A stretch of 64,000 nt of DNA from Agrobacterium tumefaciens (lineage in GTDB: Bacteria > Pseudomonadota > Alphaproteobacteria > Rhizobiales > Rhizobiaceae), in NCBI RefSeq assembly GCF_013318015.2, contig NZ_CP115841.1, positions 992,001 through 1,056,000 of the forward strand. Reading direction: 5' to 3'. The position numbers and the translations under genes were made by a program. Positions within the stretch are counted from its first letter, which is position 1. Each line of letters starts with the position of its first letter. Below are positions 19,516 to 27,741 of this stretch, piece after piece. The notes beneath the pieces were generated by a model. The model ran no database searches. It was not told the DNA's origin and worked only from the letters and a program-made list of their open reading frames with translations.

Positions 19516-19994
19516 GCGGTTACGCCTCGTTACACATACGCCCGGCTTCATGCCGTTTGACCATCTGCGACCCGCAAATGGACTGCCGCCATCATGCCAG
19601 CGGAACATTATCCCGTTAAAGAGAACAATTCCGCCATTACCAATCCCGAATTGCTGGTGGTCCAGCTTTCGGGCGAAATTACATCACTGTGCCGGAATAA
19701 CAAAGCTTGAGCATAAGCCTCGTCGGAACGGCAGTACCGTAGTGACACATTTAGGTGTTCGAAACAATTAATGCGGGTTTGCCGCAGCAGCGAAGTGTCG
19801 GCTTTTTAACAGTTTTTAAACCTGAGTTTCACGCTGAACGCCTTGTTTCGCATAAGTTTAACATAAATTAACCATAGCAGAAGATTTTCGCCCGCGTCAC
19901 GCCGTAATTTAAGCTGATAGCACCGGCTTCAATGCGTAAATACGACACAGATGTGACACGAAACAGGAAACGGCGAGACAAAGGAATTTCAGAT
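19516..19994. other. 479-bp divergent region between gpr and the Hpt gene, with CtrA-like motifs
   Basis: No gene is seen. The part near the Hpt gene is A/T-rich. It holds two TTAA-N6-TTAA pairs (19806-19819 and 19858-19871); the second runs into TTAACCAT at 19868-19875, a half-site known for the cell-cycle regulator CtrA. The full CtrA consensus has N7, so spacing is one base short in both. Promoters for gpr and the Hpt gene must lie here. Confidence 0.45.
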
Positions 19995-20363
19995 ATGGCA
20001 GCCGTCAGTATTGCTTTCGAAGCTCCGGATAATTTTGGTAGTGCGCCGGCCGCCGCGACAAGACCAATCGATTTCGAACATCTCGCCCGCCAGACGATGG
20101 GCGACAAGGAACTTGAAATCGAGGTGCTGCAACTCTTCAGCCGTAACGCCCGTGCTGCCTTGCATGAAATGGCCGGCGCTGACGACAAGACCGTCAAGGC
20201 AACTGCCCATCGTCTGAAGGGGGCCGCGCAGGCGGTTGGTGCCTCCACCGTTTCCACGGCGGCGGCGGCAGTGGAGGACAAGGGCAACGATAGCGCTGCT
20301 GTAGCCAGACTTGCGGCAGCGATTGTCGAAGCGGAAAATTTCATCCTCAAGCTCTGCCGCTAA
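19995..20363 (+). CDS. Hpt (histidine phosphotransfer) domain protein
   Basis: 122 residues from the ATG at 19995, which has AAAGGA nine bases upstream; a longer frame from 19932 lacks such a site. The core is a single Hpt four-helix bundle with the phospho-accepting His72 in ATAHRLKGAAQAVGA. It has no kinase or receiver domain, so it must relay phosphate between other proteins. The cell-cycle kinase gene cckA lies 10 kb away, but CckA's known partner is ChpT, which belongs to a different fold; no partner can be assigned from sequence. Confidence 0.85.
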   Translation: MAAVSIAFEAPDNFGSAPAAATRPIDFEHLARQTMGDKELEIEVLQLFSRNARAALHEMAGADDKTVKATAHRLKGAAQAVGASTVSTAAAAVEDKGNDSAAVARLAAAIVEAENFILKLCR

Positions 20364-20452
20364 GGCGAATCCAGTCTGTTTTACAGGGCCGGTTGCGCTT
20401 GGCGCCTGCGAGAAGCGGGTTGCCAAGGCGAACCGGCCTTTCTATGTGTTTG

Positions 20453-20469
20453 TTTAGAACAGTTCTTAG
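20453..20469 (+). promoter_or_regulatory. Irr-type iron control element (ICE-like box)
   Basis: TTTAGAA (20453-20459), CAG, TTCTTAG (20463-20469) resembles the rhizobial Irr operator TTTAGAA-N-TTCTAAA, with one half imperfect. It ends 21 bases before the ferredoxin ATG, a position suited to repression when iron is scarce. Confidence 0.55.
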
Positions 20470-20490
20470 ACACCATTTTGGATCTCCGGC

Positions 20491-20811
20491 ATGACAAAAC
20501 TGACCATTGTTGCCTTTGACGGCACGCCCCATGAACTCGACGTAAGCAACGGTTCCACCGTCATGGAGAATGCCGTGCGCAACTCCATACCCGGCATCGA
20601 TGCGGAATGCGGCGGCGCCTGTGCCTGTGCGACCTGTCATGTCTATGTGGATGACGCATGGGCGGAACGTGTCGGCGGACCCGAGCCGATGGAAGAGGAC
20701 ATGCTGGACTTCGCCTTCGAAGTACGCCCGACCTCGCGTCTTTCCTGTCAGATCAAGATGAAGGACGAGCTTGACGGCCTTGTCGTTCACGTTCCCGAAC
20801 GTCAGGGCTGA
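20491..20811 (+). CDS. adrenodoxin-type [2Fe-2S] ferredoxin
   Basis: 106 residues. The cluster ligands follow the C-x5-C-x2-C-x36-C spacing of vertebrate-type ferredoxins: C40, C46, C49 and C86 ([15 protein letters not shown] and RLSCQIK); C44 is an extra Cys within the loop. Such proteins pass electrons from a reductase to cytochromes P450 or act in Fe-S cluster and haem-A biosynthesis. No P450 or isc gene is adjacent. The Irr-like box just upstream suggests iron-dependent expression. Confidence 0.93.
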   Translation: MTKLTIVAFDGTPHELDVSNGSTVMENAVRNSIPGIDAECGGACACATCHVYVDDAWAERVGGPEPMEEDMLDFAFEVRPTSRLSCQIKMKDELDGLVVHVPERQG

Positions 20812-20834
20812 CGGCAAGCCGCATTATACGCCAC

Positions 20835-20864
20835 AGAAAAAGCCCCGCTCACCTGTTAGCGGGG
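20835..20864 (-). terminator. orphan minus-strand intrinsic terminator
   Basis: On the minus strand CCCCGCT, an 8-nt loop, AGCGGGG (20858-20864 and 20843-20849 on plus coordinates), then CTTTTTCTG. There is no T-run on the plus side, so it does not serve the ferredoxin gene. Confidence 0.8.
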
Positions 20865-21050
20865 AGCGGGGCGAGGCGGGTACGCAGCATGCAAGCGAGG
20901 GAGGAAACACCTGCGAGCCTCAAGTGCGCACCGGGAGAACCGGAGGTGGTTTCGAACGCCGGACCCCTGCGGATCACCACCGTTAAAAACCATGTGAACA
21001 AGCTACAATGAGTCTCGTCGACCGCACCATGACGAGAAGTCACGGGTGAT
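20835..21050 (-). ncRNA. candidate small RNA, family unknown
   Basis: Evidence is the orphan minus-strand terminator, with no minus-strand gene upstream within reach, plus several nested inverted repeats in the preceding 130 bases. The 5' end is unknown; about 150-215 nt is possible. It does not match features I can recall for 6S, SRP, RNase P or tmRNA. Confidence 0.4.
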
Positions 21051-21054
21051 ATCG

Positions 21055-21075
21055 AACATGACGTAACGTCATGTT
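21055..21075. promoter_or_regulatory. perfect 21-bp palindrome, possible operator
   Basis: AACATGACGT (21055-21064), one central A, ACGTCATGTT (21066-21075). The arms are exact. It lies upstream of the candidate minus-strand RNA and about 45 bases beyond the end of the DUF922 gene. No regulator is assigned. Confidence 0.6.
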
Positions 21076-21119
21076 AGCGTTGCGTTTCGCGTCCAGGGGA
21101 GTATGGGCGGAAAGGCGCC

Positions 21120-21746
21120 TCAGCGCCGGTTCTGGCCCTGTTCGATCCGGTTCTTCAAAAGCCGGGTCATGCGCGCGTCGAAGTTTTTGGATTCCACGAT
21201 ATCGAACCTCAACTGATCCTTGTCGTGCTCGTCCATGACGGTCTGGGTGATCTTGCCGACCATTGCCTGTAGCGTTTCACAGTCTTTTTGCGGACGAAGC
21301 GCCGTCAGTTGCCTTTCGAGCGAGCGGGCATGGGTGCGGGCGATTTCCGCGTGCCGTTCCTCGTGGCGCTTGATATCTGCAAGCAACGTATCCCAGATGA
21401 AGGCCAGTTCCGCCGTGGTGCGGCGGCGGTTTTTCCATTGCGGCAGGAGAATACGGGTGTTCAGCAACACCTTGGTGCTTCCAACGCTGCACATGCCGTT
21501 TTTCTCGACATAGGTGAGTTCGCCGCCGAATTTGATCTCGGTGGCACCGGGATGGCGTGCGCCGGTGTTGCGCGTCAGCGGGCCATGCTTGGAAAGCTGC
21601 TTGTCGAGGTCAGCGGCGGTTTTACCGCTGATCGAAAAATAGGAATAGGTCTTGCTGACGATGGTTTCGGAAAAGGCCGATCCGGGCATGGAAAAGGCTA
21701 ATGCGCCAGCGAAAACGGCGCAAAGAGCACGTGAAGATATGGTCAT
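21120..21746 (-). CDS. DUF922 secreted putative metallopeptidase
   Basis: 208 residues with a signal peptide ending near SAFSE (about residue 25). The mature protein matches the DUF922 family: a YSYFSISGKTAADLDKQL start, a beta-rich half, then a helix with HEERHAEIA, an HExxH zinc-binding signature. Family members are predicted periplasmic Zn-dependent proteases, but no substrate is known. It faces away from folP with a short divergent promoter region. Confidence 0.88.
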   Translation of the reverse strand: MTISSRALCAVFAGALAFSMPGSAFSETIVSKTYSYFSISGKTAADLDKQLSKHGPLTRNTGARHPGATEIKFGGELTYVEKNGMCSVGSTKVLLNTRILLPQWKNRRRTTAELAFIWDTLLADIKRHEERHAEIARTHARSLERQLTALRPQKDCETLQAMVGKITQTVMDEHDKDQLRFDIVESKNFDARMTRLLKNRIEQGQNRR

Positions 21747-21850
21747 AACCCGGCCTTCCGGTTGAACTTGAAAAACGTTTGCTGCATAGGCGGAGCGGAA
21801 CTTATAAGAATTGGCATAACACTCCGTTATTCCCGAAAGGCGCGTGTTAC

Positions 21851-22711
21851 GTGATAACAGCCGGCAGCAATGTGTGGCAAGCGGCCCATGGTCGCTCCCT
21901 GAAACTTGATGGACGTGGCCGTATTATGGCCATCGTCAATGCGACGCCCGATTCCTTTTCGGATGGCGGCCGTTATCTTGCCGTTGATGCGGCTTTTTCC
22001 CATGCCCTGACCTGTGTCGAGGAGGGGGCGGATATCATCGATATCGGCGGCGAATCCACCCGCCCGGGCGCGGCCGAGGTGACCGAGGGTGAGGAACAGG
22101 ATCGCGTGCTGCCGGTTATCGAACGGCTCCGTCGCGAGACTGATGTTCTGATTTCCGTCGACACCTACCGCGCATCCACGGCAAGGCTGGCGATCGAGGC
22201 GGGCGCCCATATTGTCAACGATGTTTTCGGCCTGCAGAAGGACGGGAACATGGCGGGTGTGGTTGCCGCCGCGCGCGCGGGCGTCTGCATCATGCATACC
22301 GGGCGCGACAGGCAGAAGCGCGCCGATGTTATCGAGGATCAGTTCGAATTCCTCAATCGTTCGCTTGAGATGGCGGAAGCTGCGGGAATTGCCCGTGACG
22401 CCATCGTGCTCGATCCAGGTTTCGGTTTTGCCAAGGACGAGCGTGAAAATGTCGAGCTGATGGCGCGCTTTGGCGAACTTGCCGCGTTTGACCTGCCTGT
22501 TCTGGCCGGGACGTCGCGCAAGCGGTTCATCGGGTCGCTGACGGGCAGGGATGCGGCCCACGAACGCGATATCGGAACAGCAGCGACGACAGTGATCCTC
22601 AGGCTGGCGGGTGCCGCGATTTTTCGCGTGCACAATGTCGCCGCAACACGCGATGCGCTGGCAATTGCCGACGCGGTTCTTGCCAAAGCGTCGGCAAGGC
22701 CCGATGCATAG
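21851..22711 (+). CDS. folP: dihydropteroate synthase
   Basis: Condenses p-aminobenzoate with hydroxymethyl-dihydropterin pyrophosphate; the sulfonamide target. Motifs are IMAIVNATPDSFSDGG, GGESTRPGA, the central DVFGLQKDG region and a C-terminal TSRKRFIG with RVHNV. I choose the GTG at 21851 (286 residues, usual length); the frame is open from 21779 but that extension resembles no folP N-terminus. The ribosome binding site is weak. It heads folP-folB-folK, with 77 bases to folB. Confidence 0.95.
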   Translation: MITAGSNVWQAAHGRSLKLDGRGRIMAIVNATPDSFSDGGRYLAVDAAFSHALTCVEEGADIIDIGGESTRPGAAEVTEGEEQDRVLPVIERLRRETDVLISVDTYRASTARLAIEAGAHIVNDVFGLQKDGNMAGVVAAARAGVCIMHTGRDRQKRADVIEDQFEFLNRSLEMAEAAGIARDAIVLDPGFGFAKDERENVELMARFGELAAFDLPVLAGTSRKRFIGSLTGRDAAHERDIGTAATTVILRLAGAAIFRVHNVAATRDALAIADAVLAKASARPDA

Positions 22712-22788
22712 ATCAATAGATGCCGGAGTGCCGCATGCCTTAAAAGAGGCCGGCTATTCCGGTATAACCCCGCCATGGAGGCGATGCG

Positions 22789-23154
22789 ATGAGCCGCTAC
22801 ACCATTATTCTGAAAAACTGTTCCTTTTTCGCCCGTCATGGCCTTCTCGAGCAGGAGGAGGTGCTGGGCCAGCGCTTTTTCGTCGATGCCGAGATGGAGG
22901 TTGAAGCGGGTAATGCGCTCGAAACCGACGATATCGAAAATACCGTCGATTATGGCGTCGCCTTCGCCGTTATCGAAAAGATCGTCGTCGGCCAGCGCCG
23001 TTACCTGATAGAGGCTCTCGCGAACGATATCGCCAAGGCCCTGCGCGCGCGTTATCCGCAGATTGTCTGGCTGCGTATCACGGTTCGCAAGCCCTCTGCG
23101 CCGGTTCCCGGCATTCTCGACTATGCGCAGGTGAGTGTTGAACACCGTGCCTGA
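22789..23154 (+). CDS. folB: dihydroneopterin aldolase
   Basis: Second gene of the folate unit. 121 residues, typical for the small octameric aldolase that cleaves dihydroneopterin to hydroxymethyl-dihydropterin. Recognisable are the N-terminal ILKNCSFFARHGLLEQEE with its conserved substrate Glu, DDIENTVDYG, and the catalytic Lys region near VRKPSAPVPG. It starts with ATG preceded by GGAGGCG. Its end overlaps or abuts folK depending on the folK start. Confidence 0.95.
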   Translation: MSRYTIILKNCSFFARHGLLEQEEVLGQRFFVDAEMEVEAGNALETDDIENTVDYGVAFAVIEKIVVGQRRYLIEALANDIAKALRARYPQIVWLRITVRKPSAPVPGILDYAQVSVEHRA

Positions 23155-23674
23155 CAGGATGACAGTTGCCGCACTAGGCCTTGGCGGGAATATCGGTGAC
23201 CCTGCCGCTGCAATGGCCAGAGCCTTGCGCGAACTGGATGCGCACGGCGATTGCCGGGTGCTGTCTGTCTCCGGGCTTTATCGCACGCCGCCCTGGGGTA
23301 AGACGGACCAGGCGGATTTTTTCAATTGCTGTGCGCTGGTCGAAACCTCGCTTTCAGCACCCGCGCTGCTGCAATTGTGCCTCGATATCGAAAAGGGCAT
23401 GAAACGGGTCAGAACGGAGCGCTGGGGGCCACGCACCATCGATATCGACGTGCTGACCTATGGTAATGATGTTGTCGTTACGGAAAGCATTGAAGTGCCG
23501 CATCCGCGCATGACGGAGCGTGCCTTCGTGCTGCTGCCGCTAGCCGATATCGCACCCGATCTCGAAGTCCGGGGCAAGCCCGTGCGGGAATGGCTGCGGC
23601 AGGCGGATAAAACCGGCATCATCAGCGCAAACGAAAAACGGGAGTGGTGGACACTCCCGCTTGGCGATGGTTGA
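23135..23674 (+). CDS. folK: 2-amino-4-hydroxy-6-hydroxymethyldihydropteridine diphosphokinase
   Basis: Pyrophosphorylates hydroxymethyl-dihydropterin to make the folP substrate. HPPK motifs are LGLGGNIGDP, RTPPWGKTDQADFFN, RWGPRTIDIDVL and the HPRMTERAFVLLPL segment. Three starts are possible: GTG 23135 and GTG 23147, both overlapping folB, and ATG 23159 just after the folB stop; I give the longest frame. Close spacing implies translational coupling with folB. Confidence 0.94.
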   Translation: MLNTVPDRMTVAALGLGGNIGDPAAAMARALRELDAHGDCRVLSVSGLYRTPPWGKTDQADFFNCCALVETSLSAPALLQLCLDIEKGMKRVRTERWGPRTIDIDVLTYGNDVVVTESIEVPHPRMTERAFVLLPLADIAPDLEVRGKPVREWLRQADKTGIISANEKREWWTLPLGDG

Positions 23675-23688
23675 AAAGGTCGCGGGTT

Positions 23689-24249
23689 TTACGGCTTGAT
23701 CGAACCGACGGCGATCTGGTCGATGTCGCGCGCGAGTGTGACGCCGATAACCGGGATCATCTGGTCGGCGACCTTGACGGAAATGGTGATGTTCATCGAA
23801 TTGTCGTTCGAGACGCGGGCGACCATGGCACCGTTGAGCTTGGCGCGATTGATGCCCACAACGACCTTGTCACCGCTGACTTGCCCGGAAATGATGTCCA
23901 GTCCCTTGCCTTCGGCGCCGTCGAGGAACTTGCCCTCGTAAGAGCCGCCCTTCTGGCTGATGACCGCGGACATGGGCTGGCTGAACACGCCGACGCGGCA
24001 GGTGCCGGCGAGCTTGATGCCCGTCTGCTTATCGTCGAGCGGCTCGCCCGTCAGGTCGCAGGTAAACTTGGTGCCCTTGTACTTGCCGGCGACGATTTCG
24101 CCCGGACCTTTCCAGCTTCCGGCAACGGAACGGAAAAACACGTCGTCGCGATCGCGCGATGCGGCATGGACGTCAGACAGGCCAAAGCTGCCGCTGACGG
24201 ACAATATGGCGGCAAGTCCGCCCACAAGCGAAAAGAAGCGCGAATACAT
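23689..24249 (-). CDS. secreted protein of unknown function
   Basis: 186 residues with a signal peptide ending near DVHA|ASR (about residue 29). The mature part begins with a VAGSWKGPGEIVAGKYKGTKFTCDL stretch reminiscent of lipocalin or DUF1794-like beta barrels, then repeating beta strands and two Cys (TCDL, TCRV) that could form a disulfide. It converges on folK. A CtrA-type half-site (TTAACCAT on the minus strand, 24303-24310) lies 54 bases before its start. Function unknown. Confidence 0.8.
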   Translation of the reverse strand: MYSRFFSLVGGLAAILSVSGSFGLSDVHAASRDRDDVFFRSVAGSWKGPGEIVAGKYKGTKFTCDLTGEPLDDKQTGIKLAGTCRVGVFSQPMSAVISQKGGSYEGKFLDGAEGKGLDIISGQVSGDKVVVGINRAKLNGAMVARVSNDNSMNITISVKVADQMIPVIGVTLARDIDQIAVGSIKP

Positions 24250-24302
24250 GATACTTTCCCCGGCGAAGAAGCCTGTTCGATAAGCGGCAATCTACCGGCG
24301 GA

Positions 24303-24310
24303 ATGGTTAA
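24303..24310 (-). promoter_or_regulatory. CtrA-type half-site TTAACCAT
   Basis: Reads TTAACCAT on the minus strand, 54 bases upstream of the secreted-protein gene at 23689-24249. An 8-bp match can arise by chance; supported only by its intergenic position. Confidence 0.35.
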
Positions 24311-24378
24311 TGCTTGGTTTATTTCGGCTTTATTTACAGCTTCGTCCGTAACCTTTTGAGCCGTACAAGTCCGGCTGA

Positions 24379-25458
24379 TCAGGCTTTTTGACCGGTTTTT
24401 CCGCCACCAAGATCGGGCGTGAGGTCAGACATGAAATCACCTATGCCGGGTCGCTTTACCGCCTTGAAGGGTAGCGGGCGGCACAGATCCATCGCCGCAA
24501 TGCCGATTCGCGCCGTCATCAGCCCGTTGATGACACCTTCACCCAGGCGTGCGGAGAGTTTTGAGGCAAGCCCGTGACCGAGAACCTGTTGGGCAAGCCC
24601 ATCACCGACGGCGATAGAACCTGTGACCGCGAGATGGGCGACGACGTCACGCAAAAGCCTGAGCATGCCGAGCGTGCCCGGCCGGCCGCCGTAAAGTTCC
24701 GCCATGGCGCGCACCAGCCTTGTCACCTCGAAAAGCACATAAGCGAGATCGACCACGGCGCGTGGGCTGACGGCGGTAACGACGGAGACGCGTTTGGAGG
24801 AGTTGAGGATCAGCGCGCGGGCCTGCCGGTCGAGCGGCACCAGCAATTCGCGTTCGGCAAGCTCGATCAGATGCGGCCCGTCGATCACGTCGTTTTCGGT
24901 GTCCTTGAGTGCGGCGCGCCCCTTGGCCGTTTCGGCGCGGTGGGAGAGAACTGCATTGAGGCGGGTAACGATGGCGCGGGCGGGTTTCGGGCTCTTGTCG
25001 AGGCTGGCCGTCTCCGCATCGGCTTTCAGCGATTGGACGGCGTTGAGCCGCATGATGCCGAACACTTCTCGTCCGACCAGAACGAGGACGGCAAAAAGCG
25101 CAACAAGGAGCGCAACGCTCGCCGTGTAACCCAGCCAGTCGGAGCGGGAAAAGAGATTGCGGATAAGCTGATCCGCCCAGAGCCCGAAGGCCAGCGAGAA
25201 CAGCACGCCGAGTGCACCAAGCGCGAGCTTGCCGAAGGAGAAGCGGCTTTTCTTCGGCACGGCCACCGGCAATGCGGCGGCATCCGTCTCTTCAGGTGCT
25301 AAAAATGGATCATCCTCATCGGGCGTCAGGGAAATCTCGGTGTCGAAGCTGCGCGGTGCGCGTTTTTGCACGACGGTTGGGCTTGCCGTTTCTTCGGTTT
25401 CGAGCGTGAAAGCCGCCGGGCGGCGTGCCTGCGGATCGTTTTGTGTGGGAGCCTTCAT
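24379..25458 (-). CDS. YcjF-like membrane protein (TIGR01620, DUF697)
   Basis: 359 residues. An N-terminal disordered part is followed by two membrane segments (about residues 75-140, including LALGALGVLFSLAFGLWAD and ASVALLVALFAVLVLVG) and a C-terminal DUF697 domain. Partners of YcjX-type GTPases; in enterobacteria ycjX-ycjF is stress-induced, function unsettled. Its ATG overlaps the stop of the upstream ycjX gene by four bases, indicating a coupled operon. Confidence 0.88.
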   Translation of the reverse strand: MKAPTQNDPQARRPAAFTLETEETASPTVVQKRAPRSFDTEISLTPDEDDPFLAPEETDAAALPVAVPKKSRFSFGKLALGALGVLFSLAFGLWADQLIRNLFSRSDWLGYTASVALLVALFAVLVLVGREVFGIMRLNAVQSLKADAETASLDKSPKPARAIVTRLNAVLSHRAETAKGRAALKDTENDVIDGPHLIELAERELLVPLDRQARALILNSSKRVSVVTAVSPRAVVDLAYVLFEVTRLVRAMAELYGGRPGTLGMLRLLRDVVAHLAVTGSIAVGDGLAQQVLGHGLASKLSARLGEGVINGLMTARIGIAAMDLCRPLPFKAVKRPGIGDFMSDLTPDLGGGKTGQKA

Positions 25459-26933
25459 GCGAGCTTGTCTCCAAACAGGAACTGCATGGCGCGGTCGAGC
25501 CTTATGTGGGGAACGGAAAGCCGGATGCCGCCGCTGCCCGGTTCATCGATATTGGGGGGGCGGAAACGCACGACATTGACGTCCGGCAACGTCGCCTTGT
25601 CGCCATCCCTGTCGATGCTGCGGAAAAGCGGCTCCGGGTCTTCGGGCAGGTCGCCGGGAAAGATCGCCGTTTTACGGTTGCCGTCAAATATCTCGCCGTT
25701 GATGGTTTCACCCGCCATCGGTGTGCCGACGATGACCGGAAGCTCGTGACCGTCCTGCCTCACGCTTGCTTCCCGCGTAGCGCGCACGGAAGCCAGCGCC
25801 ATGACCTCGATGCCGGCACCATTCATGCCGATGGTGGTGATGGCGCGGTCCACCAGACGGCGGGTTAGCCGTTCCAGCCGGTCGTGGCTTTCATGATGCA
25901 GGTGGTCGGCCTTGGTAGCGGCAATCAAAACCTTGTCGATGCGCCGGCCCAGCAGCGATGACAACAGACTGTTGGTGCCAGGGCGGAAACAGGCAAGAAC
26001 ATCGCCCAGCGCCCGTTCCAGATCCTGCACCGCCTCGGGGCCGCGATTGACCGCCTGAAGAGTGTCGATCAGCACGATCTGCCGGTCGAGGCGGGCGAAA
26101 TGTTCACGGAAGAAGGGTTTCACCACGATTACCTTGTAGGCGTCGTAGCGCCGCTCCATCATGGCGCGCAGCGACCCCTTTGGTGCCTTGTCGTCTGTCA
26201 GGCCCGGCAGGGGCGCAAAGGTCAGCGCCGGTGATCCTTCCAGATCCCCCGGCATCAGCAGACGGCCCGGCGGCAAGGTGGAGAGCGACCGCTCGTCGGA
26301 TTTGCAGGCCTTCAGATAGGCGGCGAAGCTTTCCGCGAGGCGTCGCGCCGTCATCTCGTCGGCGGGCGCATTGATGTCGAGCGAGGAGGCTATTGCCAAC
26401 CATTCCTGCGCGAGTTCGGCGCGGATGCCATTTTGCGCCAGCGCGACGGTGCTGTCGCTGAAGCTCTTGTAGTCCTGCGAAAGCAGCGGCAGGTCGAGCA
26501 GCCATTCGCCGGGATAATCGACGATATCGATGGAGAGCTTGCCCGCGGAAAACCAACGGCCCCAACCGCTGGCGCTCTGGTAGTCGAGCGTGATCCGCAG
26601 TTCAGAGATTGCCCGTGTCGAGTCCGGCCAGAGCCTGTCGCGTACCAGAGCTTGAATATGGTCCTCATACTGAAACCGGGGAATGGCATCGTCCGGTTGC
26701 GGCTCCAGACGCACATTCGAGACGCGCCCGGAACGCATGGCCTCAAACAGCGGCAGACGACCGCCATTCAGAAGATTGTGGACGAGCGAGGAGATGAAAA
26801 CCGTCTTGCCCGCCCGCGAAAGACCAGTGACGCCAAGCCGCAATGTCGGATTTGTAAGGGTGCTCGCACGGTCGGCCAGATTGTCGAATGCAATGAGCGC
26901 ACTGTCTGTCAGGGACGTAAGAGAAGGCGGCAA
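25455..26933 (-). CDS. YcjX-like P-loop GTPase (DUF463)
   Basis: 492 residues with a Walker A GLSRAGKT near 37-44, a family feature of the YcjX stress-related GTPases; the switch and G4 regions follow, with KVLIAATKADHLHHE as the likely guanine-specificity segment and DYPGEWLLDLPLL as the G3 DxPG. First gene of a two-gene unit with the YcjF-like protein. The gene probably acts at the inner membrane with its partner. Confidence 0.92.
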   Translation of the reverse strand: MPPSLTSLTDSALIAFDNLADRASTLTNPTLRLGVTGLSRAGKTVFISSLVHNLLNGGRLPLFEAMRSGRVSNVRLEPQPDDAIPRFQYEDHIQALVRDRLWPDSTRAISELRITLDYQSASGWGRWFSAGKLSIDIVDYPGEWLLDLPLLSQDYKSFSDSTVALAQNGIRAELAQEWLAIASSLDINAPADEMTARRLAESFAAYLKACKSDERSLSTLPPGRLLMPGDLEGSPALTFAPLPGLTDDKAPKGSLRAMMERRYDAYKVIVVKPFFREHFARLDRQIVLIDTLQAVNRGPEAVQDLERALGDVLACFRPGTNSLLSSLLGRRIDKVLIAATKADHLHHESHDRLERLTRRLVDRAITTIGMNGAGIEVMALASVRATREASVRQDGHELPVIVGTPMAGETINGEIFDGNRKTAIFPGDLPEDPEPLFRSIDRDGDKATLPDVNVVRFRPPNIDEPGSGGIRLSVPHIRLDRAMQFLFGDKLA

Positions 26934-27064
26934 TGGCAGTTTCCCAGCTATTTTTCACGGTCACAGCTGCAATATAGGAAGGGGCGGTTGCCCAAAAAAG
27001 AAGCGCGCCAATGGATTTTCAACGGGTCCGGCTTCGGCAACGCATTGGTCGCACGCTGCTGCTG

Positions 27065-27634
27065 CTATTTTCCGGGCGAGAGAAAATCGACCAGTCGCCA
27101 GCGATTTTTACCATTCCCGGCACTGTCGTCGTGATCGAGAACCGCAAGACCCGATGTCGGAAAACCGGAGGGCAGGGCGGCATGCAGCAGGTCCTCGCCT
27201 ATCATCGCCTCCAGCGTCGCCTCCATTGTGGGGTTGTGCCCGACCAGCATCACGGACTGTGCGTCCGTTTGCGCGGCGATGAGAGAAAGATAGGTTTCGC
27301 TGCGCGCATTGTACATTTCGTCGATATAGACGATGTCGATGCCCTCGTTGAAGGCCCGCTGCCAGGCCTGCGTGGTCTGCCGGCAGCGCGTGGCCGTGGA
27401 GGACAAGAGCACGTCCGGGCGGTAGCGCCGGTCGGCGGCAAGGTCGGCGATGATCTCCGCCTCGGCAAAACCGGCCTCGTTCAATCCCCGGTCGAAATCG
27501 CGTTCTCCCGGTGCCGCCCAGGCGGCCTTGGCGTGGCGCAAAAGATACACTCGGCTCGGAGAAGATGCTGTCAAGGGCGGGGACCGACGTTCGAATGGGA
27601 GGCAATGGAGGAATGCTACAGGATAGGGTTGCAT
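27065..27634 (-). CDS. SixA-like histidine phosphatase (RHG family)
   Basis: 189 residues from the ATG at 27634; a later TTG before ASSPSRVYLLRHAKA would give a protein closer to the usual 170. The catalytic motif is LLRHAKAAW (phospho-accepting His), with the second His in MLVGHNPTME and Arg in TATRCRQT. SixA-type enzymes dephosphorylate Hpt or PTS histidines. The Hpt gene near 20 kb is not adjacent, so no partner is claimed. Monocistronic. Confidence 0.88.
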   Translation of the reverse strand: MQPYPVAFLHCLPFERRSPPLTASSPSRVYLLRHAKAAWAAPGERDFDRGLNEAGFAEAEIIADLAADRRYRPDVLLSSTATRCRQTTQAWQRAFNEGIDIVYIDEMYNARSETYLSLIAAQTDAQSVMLVGHNPTMEATLEAMIGEDLLHAALPSGFPTSGLAVLDHDDSAGNGKNRWRLVDFLSPGK

Positions 27635-27741
27635 GACCGCAAGTCCTCTTTCCTGTTGGTAAGTCGCGTTTAAGTGATTTAAGAAGAGATCGCTTGAATA
27701 CGAATAAAGGATAAAAATTAGTCATTTAGATGATTTTTGTG

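Larger units (their letters stand above)
20812..21119. other. 308-bp gap with a candidate minus-strand small RNA locus
   Basis: The gap is rich in inverted repeats: GGTGGT/ACCACC (20945-20950 and 20976-20981), CCGG-GAGAA-CCGG (20931-20943), the palindrome GTGCGCAC (20924-20931), a terminator that works only on the minus strand (20835-20864), and a 21-bp palindrome at 21055-21075. No protein gene is convincing; a 45-codon minus frame (20856-20993) and a 64-codon one (20849-21043) both end inside the terminator hairpin. Confidence 0.5.

Noticed and set aside
20945..20985. tRNA or tmRNA piece, suggested by a TTCGAA loop
   Set aside because: The bases flanking TTCGAA cannot form a T-arm, and there is no acceptor stem or CCA end.
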